DNA from: Owenia fusiformis | Taxonomy: Eukaryota > Annelida > Polychaeta > Sabellida > Oweniidae | NCBI GenBank assembly: GCA_903813345.2 | Contig: CAIIXF020000010.1 | Coordinates: forward strand, 29,384,828-29,444,827 | DNA length: 60,000 bases | Direction of reading: 5' to 3' | In this document: positions 47,218-57,162 of the stretch, one piece after another | Numbering within the stretch: position 1 is the stretch's first letter | Layout of the letters: each line of letters starts with the position of its first letter | The notes under the pieces: model-generated | Told to the model about the DNA's origin: nothing | The model's database searches: none | The model's input: only the letters and a program-made list of their open reading frames with translations | Made by a program: the position numbers and the translations under genes

Positions 47218-47433
47218 TTAGCAGTTGAACTTCGATAGGTCAACATTAAACGTTTCATTATATTTATTAGGTATAAGGTCTTTCGAAATGCGACCCGTTT
47301 TTACCTTTTTATGAAAAGTGGCACTCAAAACAGCCCCGAAATACAGTGTTTCTAGATCTTCCTTCAACAGAGGCGCCCCACACGTTATCAGTACCGACTT
47401 TATGAATTCCAGGCAGGCAGGACGGATAAACAC
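47218..47433 (-). other. Unrecognised ORF, possibly a transposon or gene relic
   Basis: Reads MFIRPACLEFIKSVLITCGA, then PLLKEDLETLYFGAVLSATF and KVKTGRISKDLIPNKYNETF. It has a more protein-like composition than surrounding chance frames and ends next to the GC-rich MITE at 47449. I do not recognise it. A second frame downstream (47034-47258) may continue it after a frameshift. No splice sites or promoter are evident. Confidence 0.25.
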
Positions 47434-47448
47434 TTCCCATGCCCTTTA

Positions 47449-47938
47449 TGCCTAGGTCACATATGCGCCGGGCGCTGGCCGATGAGTAGTAATCGGCCGA
47501 TTTCTAAGTCGACCGGGCGCCGATGACTAATCCCCGATGTCACATTAGTACAGGCATCGTACGGCGACCGCAAACAACTAAATTTGAAGGATATCGCACG
47601 GGTATCGAAAGACTATCGACCGATGGCCGTACGGCCTAGATGAGCCCTAGATGACCCTACGATGCCACCGGGAGTCGTAAGATAATCGTACGATGACCGC
47701 ACGGGACACGGCCGGATAGGTACCGATGAGTTTGGTTGAGAAAAAATCGCCAACACATCGGCTACTTTTATCTCCGCGACAAAACTCTGCCGGCGACCGG
47801 GCGACGTCTAAAAATCGGCCGATGGTGCTCGATCATCGCTCGGCGCCCGTACGATGCCCGGTCTCGCCAGCCGATTTTGAACAAAATACTCATCGGCCGG
47901 GCGCCGTAGTGAACATCGGAGCCTATGCGATCAAGGTA
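47449..47938. mobile_element. GC-rich MITE, long form (490 bp)
   Basis: Flanked by TTA (47446-47448 and 47939-47941). Left end TGCCTAGGTCACATATGCGC and right inverse TACCTTGATCGCATAGGCTC match the ends of the 140-bp palindromes at 28170 and 30154, including the GCGCCGGCCGAT-type core. The interior is very GC-rich for this window and holds many CGTACGGC / CGATGGCC-type short palindromes. No credible coding frame. Confidence 0.85.
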
Positions 47939-48118
47939 TTATATTAAGTTTCTCCTTTCAACAAACATAGATCTCCTTACCTTCCTTTCGCCCAAATCAT
48001 TCCATGTGCGTTAAATTGTAAGTCATTACAATTTAAAGGCCCTCTTCTCAGTATTATTATTGTCTTTCCCCTATTCAGTTCAGTAACACTTTTAGTGGTC
48101 ATAAATAATGCGTCAATT

Positions 48119-48250
48119 AACACTCTCCTCCATAAGTTTGGCAACTTTAGCACCCTCATCGAACTTCGTGTTAAGCCTGTTTTTGTTCGCACTTTTAGTG
48201 AAATAACCTGTGAGGAAAATACTTTTAATATCGATGGAAGTGTTCCCAGC
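48119..48250 (+). repeat. Dispersed repeat family I, copy 2
   Basis: Starts ACACTCTCCTCCATAAGTTT and continues GGCAACTTTAGCACCCTCAT, then AACCTGTGAGGAAAATACTT. It matches copy 1 (27916) and copy 3 (53170). The overlapping open frames on both strands (47977-48252, 48095-48289) are repeat sequence, not genes. Confidence 0.7.
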
Positions 48251-48597
48251 ATACATAGTCATCCCACAGGATGTGTTACGATATGTTGACCTTTTGGTCA
48301 CATCAATAAATTACTTTCCATTTGTACTATCGCCCACCCACGCGATGTCCAGTACTATCGGGACAGGCAGTCATTTTATATATAAAAAAAACATTTGTTT
48401 ACGTTCATTAGACTCCAGATGAAATCTGGAGTCTATTGTTTTTGCCTGTTTTCTAATTATTCTTTTTCTTTTTTCTTTCTTTCTTTCTTCCTCCTAACAG
48501 ATTTTCTCTCCAACTATAACATCTTACTTAAACCAACTTACATGATTAACTAAGAAATGTTTCTGGCTTTCTGGGAAATTAGGTCAAATTTTTATCT

Positions 48598-48610
48598 AGG
48601 TCAAAGGTCA
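48598..48610 (+). promoter_or_regulatory. Perfect DR1 nuclear-receptor-type site, copy 1
   Basis: AGGTCAAAGGTCA, two direct AGGTCA half-sites spaced by one A. This is the consensus bound by HNF4, COUP-TF or RXR heterodimers. It lies in a repeat, so binding in vivo is unproven. Confidence 0.4.
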
Positions 48611-50384
48611 AGAACTAGGTCAAATCTTACATTTTCAACATTCTTCATCATATCCTCGTCAATATTCATCGTAACTCCTTAATCTTTTTTTTCATCATGT
48701 AGCTTAGAAGAAGGCAAATCAAAGATATGACATCAGAATTTTGATAACTCTTACCGATTTTGAGATATGGCGTCCGAAATTTAGGTCAAGACTGAATTAA
48801 CATCCTCCAAATTGAATGTGTGAGCTATGAAAAAGATGTAAACCAAATTTCGATCCGACTTCCCGTTCGGAAGTTATGGCATTTTGAAAGCTAAAAAACG
48901 CTAAATTTGGTGCCCCATGTTAAGTCAATTGGAAAAAAGATTTTTTTGAAGTGTAAAATACTTAATATAGACTGAATACAGCTTAACATAATGAACGCTT
49001 GTAAAAGAAGGGGACCTTAAAAGCTACCTATCTTTGAAATTTGGACACCAAAATGCCTAGGTCAAAATCTAGGTCAAATTTATAGGTTTAACTTATTTTT
49101 GCGATTCTGACACTACACTTTAATGATTTGCTTCCAAATTTTGTATACAGGTAGCAAAGAGTGTGCTTATAGTGTAAGCCTTTGCCGTCAGAAAGTGTTT
49201 TGACCCACTTTTGAGATATGGTGTCCGAAAAGTAGGTCAAACTTAAAAGTTCTCCAAATTTAATGTATGAGTTATGAATTAAGGGTAGAATTTTCTCAGG
49301 AATCCAAATCTGCAATTCAAATTTCAATCCGACTTTTGGTTCGGAAGTTATGTTGTTTTAAAAGCTCAAAAATCGCTAAATTTGGTGCCCCATGTTATGG
49401 CAATGGAAAAAAGATTTTTTTGAAGTGTAAAATACGAGATATAGACTGAGAACAGCTTTACATAATGAAAGCCTACAAAAGAAAGGGACCTCAAAAGCTA
49501 GCTAGCTTCACAATTTGGACACCAAAATGCCTAGGTCAAAATCTAGGTCAAATTTATAGTTTTAACTTATTTTTGCGATTCTGAAAGTATTTTGACCCAC
49601 TTTTGAGATATAGTGTCCGAAAAGTAGGTCAACATGAAAGTTTCTCCAAATATAACGTATAAGTTATGAATTAAGGGTAGAATTTTCTCAGGAATCCGAA
49701 TCTGCAAATCAAATTTCAATCCGACACCCGTTTTGGAAGTAATGGCGTTTTGAAAAATTAAAAAATTGGTATTTTGATATCCCATGTTATGTCAATTATC
49801 TTTGTCACTATTCGTCGTTATTCCTTTATCTTTTTTTCATCATGTAGCTTAAAAACAGTCCTTTCATTATTGTAACTGTCTTTTTTGATTACTCTTACCG
49901 ATTTTGAGGAATGGCGTCCGGAAGGTAGGTCAACACAAAAAGTTCTCAAAATTTAATGTATGAGTTATGACACAAACGTAGAATTTTCTCAGAAATTCGA
50001 ATCTGCAAACCAAATTTTGACCCAAATTCTGATTAGATAGTTATAGCTGTTTGAAGTCTCGAAAAGTCGATATTATGATATCCCCATGTTAAGCCAATGG
50101 AGACGAAGATAACCTACTTAAGAGTTGTCTAAATGTCTATATTCTAGATGACTCAGCTTACTCTGAATGGCTCAGCTTACAGTATTTTGGATGACTCAGC
50201 TTAAAAAAAGTTTGAAATCTGGAGTCTTAAATTGAACTTGTTCAATTTACATGTCTAGTTATTCTTCTTTTTTCTACCTCCTAACAGATTTTCTCTCCAA
50301 CTATAACATCTTACTTAATCCAACTTACATGGTTACCTAAAGACTGTATCCGGCTTTCTGGGAAATTAGGTCAAATTTTTATCT

Positions 50385-50397
50385 AGGTCAAAGGTCA
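50385..50397 (+). promoter_or_regulatory. Perfect DR1 nuclear-receptor-type site, copy 2
   Basis: AGGTCAAAGGTCA in the second repeat unit, at the equivalent position to 48598-48610 and unchanged although the surrounding sequence has diverged. Confidence 0.4.
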
Positions 50398-51998
50398 AGA
50401 ACTAGGTCAAATCTTACATTTTCAACATTCTTCATCATATCTTCGTCAATATTCTTCGTAACTCCTTCATCTTTTTTTCATCGTGTAGCTTAGAAAAAAG
50501 TAAATCAAAGATATGACATCAGAATTTTGATTACTCTTGCCGATTTTGAGATATGGCGTCCGGAAAGTAGGTCAGAACAAAAAATTCTCCAAATTCAACA
50601 TATGAGTTATGAAATTAGTGTTGAATGATCTCAGGAATCCGAATCTGCAAATTAAATTTGGATCAGACTTCCGGTTCGGAAGTTATAGTGTTTTGAAAGC
50701 TCAAAAATCGCTAAATTTGGTGCCTATGTTAAGTCGATGGGAAAAAAGACTTTTTTAAGTGTAAAATACCAGATATAAACTGAGTACAGCTTAACATTCT
50801 GAAAGCCTATAAAAGAAGGGGACCTTGAAGGCTATCTAGCTTTAAAATTTGGACACCAAAATGCCAAGGTCAAAATCTAGGTCAAATTCATAGTTTTTCC
50901 TTTTTTTTGCGATTCTGCTATTACACTTTAATGATTTGCTTCGAAATTTTGTATACAGGTAGCAAAGAGTGTGCTTATAGTGTTAGCCTTCTGCCGTCAG
51001 AAAGTATTTTGACCCACTTTTGAGATATGGTGTCTGAAAAGTAGGTCAAAATAAAAAGTTCTCCAAATTTAACGTATGAGTTATGAATTAAGGGTAGAAT
51101 TTTCTCAGGAATCAGAATCTTTAAACCAAATTTCGATCTAACTTCTGATTAGATAGTTATAGCGGTTTGAAGTCTCGAAAAGTCGATATGATGATATCCC
51201 CATGTTAAGCCAATGGAGTCGAAGATAACATTCTTAAGAGTTGTCTAAATGTCTATATTCTAGCTGACTCAGCTTATTCTGAATGACTCAGCTTACAAGT
51301 ATTTGGATGACTCAGCTTAAAAATCTGAAATCTGGAGTCTTAAATTGAACTTGTTCAATTTACATGTCTAGTTATGATTTCTTTGTAGCAAATGGAATGA
51401 ACTTATATACTGATCAAATGTTTAGAGCCCCAAGTGCAAAATAAATGTTTTTATTTGAATATAAATCTTATCTTTATAGTGGTTTGTACTTATGAGTATC
51501 ATTGATGTAGCATAGAGCAGTCCATGCAATCGCTATTTCATTCATGAAGTAGGAATCTAACTAGTTGGAACCTAGTTCTGATCAAATACGAAATTTTGAA
51601 AACGGCGCAGATGGACTTTATTCCGAAAAAAAATGTTTTTTTCCATTAAAACTTTTTACAGCATTTAGGTAAAGGCTCCTAAAATATCCGGCATGTTCTG
51701 AATACGATTGAAAACTTCTGATATTTCTAATTCGAGCATCTTTTTTGTTTAATTAAAAAATATCTAAAAATATTACCTGGCAACGGACCGGAGCTAGGGT
51801 TGTAACCGGAGCAGATCAATTGCATTAGATAATCAAAAATGTTTCAAGTATATGGTTAAAAGCATATATGTAATTTAAACAGCGTAGTCTCATTTTATTT
51901 ATTTTTCTTTTAAACATTATAATTGTTATGTTTTTTTTGTTGGATGTACAGGTGTGTTTGGTTCTATTAGGGCATCAGTACAAATAAATCCTATTATA

Positions 51999-53060
51999 CA
52001 GGGTGTCCGGAAAGTAAAGATACAAATGCTCTCATTTCAAGAGATTTACCTGTTATGAGATGAAATTGCTACAGATTGTAGAATGACATTATAAGAATAT
52101 ATCCTACAACTGTCATGACTTTCAGTTTTATAATGAAAAAGTTATGGTTGTTATGGTAACAGGAGTCCGGGGTAAGTGGAGCAACGTCACAACTGTGTTC
52201 TACAAATCTCTTTCCTTCTCATATGATCTTGGCACTCCACCATCTATTCCTATATTATATCAAATTATGTACCACAGCAGCATAAGGATTAGTACTGTAA
52301 CATTATTTGATCATTTCATATTACTGCTATCATTGAATATTCAGTATTTTCCCCATTATCTATACATTGTTGGTGCATCTTGACCTGCGATTCAAAGGCC
52401 TGGCAAAACCGCTGCTGTCAATCTCTCAGATTGCTGATAACATTGGCTTCCAGCTGAGTCTCATGAACTTTTTACAAATATTGCTTTCAAATGGTCATTA
52501 AGGTAGAAGTCTTAAGAGGCTTTATCAGGTGAATATGGGGCATTGTATAGAAAGGTTTAATGTCAAGACGCTCCATTGTAAGATTTGTTTTTTGCTTTGT
52601 GAATTGGTGCATTGTGGAGATGTAATATTGACTTTCTTACGAATGGCCAGGGACCATTCTTTTAGGCACTTGTATAATATTTCTTTCATTATAGTGATAA
52701 GTGACATAACATAGTTCTGATATGTAGCAATGACATCATTATATAAAAGAAAACACTATGGCAGCAATAATACAATGATGAACAAAACAAAACATAGATA
52801 GAAAATACAACAAAAAACACTCTTTCAAATGATTGTTTTTTAGCAATTTTTCACTTTTTAGCGTTGTTCTGGAACTGCTCCGCATACCCCTCACATCCGT
52901 AACCATAACAACCGTAACTTAAACACATTTAGACTATATGTGATGAAAGTTGGTAGATATATTGTAATATTGTTTCTCTACAATCTGTAGCAATTTCATT
53001 TCAAAAAACCAAAATTTCTTAAAATAAGAGTATTTGTATCTTTACTTTCCGGACACCCTG
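51999..53060. mobile_element. TA-flanked transposon with about 200-bp inverted repeats
   Basis: Left end CAGGGTGTCCGGAAAGTAAA and right end TTTACTTTCCGGACACCCTG are inverse and flanked by TA. Inverted similarity continues to about 52195 and from about 52862, for instance GTTATGGTTGTTATGGTAAC against its counterpart near 52900. The interior has no recognisable transposase (frame 52144-52383 has no domain). It sits in or next to a possible exon (51952-51998) of the membrane protein gene. Confidence 0.88.
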
Positions 53061-53169
53061 TATGTGTCATACACACGCGATTGTCCGAATAAGTATTAAG
53101 TACATTTCACTCAACGGAAAAATAAATCTGTTTTAAAGATTAGATTTTGTCTTTAACCATACGGCACAT

Positions 53170-53335
53170 ACACTCCCCTCCATAAGTTTGGCAACCTTAA
53201 CCCCCCCGCCCCATTGAACTACGTTTGAATTTTTTATTTATTTATTTAGCATGCGATGAAGTAATATTGATGGAAAGGTTACTTGACTCTATTTCCAATA
53301 CCTCCAAATTTCCCAATTTTTTCCTCAATTGCAAT
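53170..53335 (+). repeat. Dispersed repeat family I, copy 3
   Basis: Starts ACACTCCCCTCCATAAGTTT, followed by GGCAACCTTAACCCCCCCGC, AGCATGCGATGAAGTAATAT and CTATTTCCAATACCTCCAAA, in the same order as copies 1 and 2. Confidence 0.75.
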
Positions 53336-55637
53336 AGATCGAAAATTGATGATACATTTGGTGAATATTTAAAAATCGTCATTCCCATGTAAACCATTTT
53401 GAAAGGTTGGGTTCGGGGCAAATCAAAAAGCAGGATATCCATTTAGTAAGAGATTCAGCAAAACACAATTTTTGTACACTCAGTCTTTAGTTTACTTGAT
53501 GAATGATAAAGTTACAGAGCTTCAAAGTCATTTTTGAAAATCATCTTTCGCCCCCTGTGTTATTTTAATGGGAGAGTTTTTTTGGAAAAACAATTTTAAC
53601 TTGAAAGACATATAACTTTGTTGATCCCGAAAAAACGTATCATTTTTGTTAAATAAAGTTAGCAAATTTATATATTTGTATAATATTGGTTGATAGTGAC
53701 CACCGGAGCTGACATTTGTGACAATGTTTCAGAAAACAACTTTTATGCAAAATGTCCTTTTTGTTAATTAAGACAGTTACTCCTCATTCCATGCCTCATT
53801 CTCAAAATAGTGTCCATCTGCAGCTATGCATTTTCTACATCGGGAAAGCCAGTCTTGATAGGCCTGTTGCAGTCCGTTTCCATTTCCATATAGGTCTTTT
53901 AGGGCCTTATGGACGGCCTCAACCACTTCTTCACGGTCACCAAACCTCTGCCCGCGTAGCTCATTCTTCAGTTTGCCGAAAATTTCAAAATCGCACAATG
54001 CAAGGTCTGGACTGTATGGTGCATGATCAAAGGACGAGTGTCTTTAAGACCCTATATTAGCCCCCAAGATATTTAGAAGAAATTGTACAGGATATCAAAG
54101 AAGGGACTTTGTTTGATGACCAGATCCAAAAATTGGGTCATCCTGACCTTTATATTTCAAAATATAGGTCATTCTATTCACATGTATAAAATGACCTTTT
54201 GAAGGAAAAATCACTCTTTTCACATCATTATTCTCACTATTTCGATTTATTATCAAAATAATCATTATTTACAGTCATTCAAGACTTTTTAATTGATCCT
54301 CTTGGTATTATCTTACATAATAGTGACAAAGCATAATGGGCAACATTCAAAAACACATAAAATATATAACAAGTCAAAAATGCAAAATAATATTGAATAG
54401 TATCTTCTGTATACTTCATTGAGATCAACTGTCTACAAAAATATGTCAGAAAAGAATATTTCGATTTTTAATTTACATCACAATGAGAAAGAACAAGGGG
54501 CAACATTAAAAGACACATCAATCAATTAAATATCGATCTGCTTGAGATAAATTGCTCATATACAGTTTATTTTAAAGTGGCAGTAAAATACTGAATTATT
54601 TTGCATCACAGTGAGGAAGCACAAAGGGCAACATTTGAAAACATAAAATATAACAATTTCTAAAAGGTTACGGTGGACTTTACATAACATTACATTACTT
54701 CCGTAGATGAGCACATTCATGTGTTTGTTCATTATAGTAAGAGACTCTATGAGCTATCATCATCTTCTTCAGATGACATTTGTTCATTTTTTTGCTTTTA
54801 TACCCTATATAACTGGACATGAACAACACCAGCCAGTGATTGCATCAATACTATTACACACATCTGGATCTGGGTTGTACTCCACCCATGTATAGTCAGA
54901 TCTAGAGGACACAAACCTATTACTGGGCTTTTACAAATTAGGCCATATGTTTCCCATCTACTTGAAGATGGTCATCTGTGTAACGTTTAGATTGGTTGGC
55001 TTGATATACACCAAATGTGCGTTGACATACATCGTCTTCGGTCAAAATGGGGAAGTCCTCAAAAGAGTCTACTACGATTTAGATGTAACCCCTTTGTCTC
55101 CATATAAGGGAGTACTGAGTGATTGAAGTTCATTCATACAATTCCCTTTGCTCTGGGCATTTTATTAGCACATGTCATTTTCCCGCCTACACTGATTGTG
55201 ACTTAAAGTATATTTCTTCTGCACAATAAAGTTGAGCTGGATTTCTAAATATGAACATTGGTTTGATCAGCAAGTGAACTATGATAATATAAAAAAAATT
55301 ATTCATTGACAAAAATGACGCCTGTCACATGAAGATCAAATGATTGTACAACAATCATCTCAATTTTGCATGTACATTTACATGAGTGTATAGAAAGGCA
55401 TTACAAGTTATTATGTTGTTAAGAGCCATGCTAAAATATATGCTCCTCTAGAGGTCATGCTTCAGTACAAGCATAAATATTAGTTCATGAAATGATGATA
55501 TTAAATAAGAAAATATGGTTGAATATATAGAACACAATTGTCACAATCATTCAAAGGATTTTCAGAATGGCTGACATCATTTTATTCATGCTGAAAATTG
55601 CATAAAAGTTCCATTTTTGCATGACGCCTGGTCCTTA

Positions 55638-57162
55638 CACCCCAGTCACATTTCCTGCGGCCGCCGTGCGGTCTATCATTTCTGCGGCCAGTTGCTTTTC
55701 TACGCTCGCCGCAGAATTTCTACGCTCTCATACTTTTGCAGTCACATTTTCCACGACATAAATGGTGACGCAAGGTCACCGTACGGTCTCCCTGCGGAGA
55801 GCGTAGTTTTTTGCAGATACAAGGGCATATGCAATGTGTCTCTGCGGCAAACGTACGTTGACCGTTCTGCCTTTTGGCCTCTACAACAGCCGTACGTACT
55901 TTTAATAGAAACATTGATACTCATTTTGATTTCATTTACATCATATATTGTGAGTACAATTTACAAATGTTATTTATAAGTCTACATGTTGGATCTTATA
56001 TGAAATAAAAAGTGTTGAGTGAAATATGGACCAATAGTAATATAGTTAATCTTTTATATAGAGGTTGTTGTGGTATCAGTGACCTTAAATGTGGCCCCAT
56101 ATTATGACAACTGTAGTAAATGCCATTACATTTCACTCACCACGCCTCCAAAGAAGAGGCAACACATATCAAAAGAAAGGAACAAAAAGAATGCCATCCT
56201 TGATGATTCGGGAGATGAAGATGATTTCTCTGTCACCCAGAAAATAGTAGAATTCTATGAGGGACATCCATATCTATTTGATCTCCGGCATGAGAACTAT
56301 CGCAATAACAAACTAAAGGAGGCAAAGTTGGCCGAGTTGGCAACAGATATTAAATGGAATGGTCAGCAGAATGAAAGCAGAATATCTACAGTAAAAAATT
56401 CAAAACAAATCAAAATGAACAAATCAAATTATCTTAAATTGGAATGCTCTTGGCTCAGACATCTTTCAGATTAAATGTAATGTGTATTGTATTGTATCCT
56501 TCATTACCACATTATTTCTATATGAGTACGTTACAATTTTCAATATTTTTTTAAAAGCATATTTACATCAACAGGTTGCGTTTTTATACATAACATAACC
56601 TTGGCCGTTAAAATCATATTGAAATCATCAAAATCTGGAGTACATTATCTTTTCCCATTTTAAAAAGGGCTAGTAGAGCTACCCTTTCAGCATCTAGAGA
56701 GCAGCTATAAGGTAATCCCGATCACGTTGCACTCGCCTCAGCTGCATTCTCAGATAACCCAACCTGAGTCTTTGAGGTACAACAAGCGCCATGTAACAGT
56801 ATTGCCTTGTGTTCACAGCAAAGATATGATAGAAAACCTGACCTAAAAACGTGTTTCCTAAATTACATAATCAAAACCCTACGACAGACGCAAGTCAACC
56901 GCAAGCCCGACGTGCGGCCACCGTGCGACCTTTCTGCGGTCTGGCTACGGGCTGTTGATTTCTACGGCGACCTCAGAAATGAACAAAAATTATAACTCCG
57001 AGTTATAATTTCTACGCCTTCCCTGCGGCCTGTAGAAATCTGCATTCGCCGCACGGAGGCCGCAAGGCGAGCGTAGTTTTTCTACGCTCGCCGCAGAAAT
57101 TCACCGATTTAATTGTTCTGCGGTCGACCTGCGGCCGCCGTGCGACAAATGTGACTGGGGTG
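55638..57162 (+). mobile_element. GC-rich TIR transposon, TTA-flanked, with MADF gene
   Basis: Flanked by TTA (55635-55637 and 57163-57165). Ends CACCCCAGTCACATTTCCTG and CAAATGTGACTGGGGTG are inverse. Inverted GC-rich segments (CTGCGGCCGCCGTGCGG, TCTACGCTCGCCGCAGAA) extend inward for roughly 200 bp at the left and 280 bp at the right, with many CTGCGG/CCGCAG palindromes. A 3-bp TTA duplication and an encoded MADF/Myb-like protein fit the PIF/Harbinger superfamily. No DDE transposase is present, so this is partial or non-autonomous. Confidence 0.8.
56070..56474 (+). CDS. MADF-domain protein of the transposon (partial)
   Basis: The 134-residue frame contains a basic and acidic stretch TPPKKRQHISKERNKKN, then DDSGDEDDFSVTQ, then a MADF start QKIVEFYEGHPYLFDLRHEN followed by YRNNKLKEAKLAELATDIKW. 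MADF domains (Myb/SANT-like, about 80-90 residues) bind DNA; here only the first 40 residues are clear. After WNG the sequence becomes low-complexity, so an intron or a break probably starts near 56360. In PIF/Harbinger elements a Myb-like or MADF protein accompanies the transposase and helps bind the ends. The true start and the rest of the domain are not defined. Confidence 0.6.
   Translation: MVSVTLNVAPYYDNCSKCHYISLTTPPKKRQHISKERNKKNAILDDSGDEDDFSVTQKIVEFYEGHPYLFDLRHENYRNNKLKEAKLAELATDIKWNGQQNESRISTVKNSKQIKMNKSNYLKLECSWLRHLSD

Larger units (their letters stand above)
48411..51380 (+). repeat. Large two-unit repeat rich in AGGTCA motifs
   Basis: Unit 1 (about 48411-50240) and unit 2 (about 50262-51380, missing an internal portion) share the start TTTTCTCTCCAACTATAACATC and the end GACTCAGCTT..CTGGAGTCTTAAATTGAAC (given in pieces of 20 bases or less: TTTTCTCTCCAACTATAACA, GGAGTCTTAAATTGAAC). 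Unit 1 also has an internal repeat (around 48895-49085 against 49377-49565). AGGTCA occurs about 18 times, including two identical DR1 sites. No protein-coding content. It fills the intron after the membrane protein's exon 3. Confidence 0.85.

Noticed and set aside
55720-55924. Arginine-rich open frames at the end of the MADF element
   Set aside because: They follow the GC-rich palindromic terminal repeat, which generates open frames in several phases on both strands.
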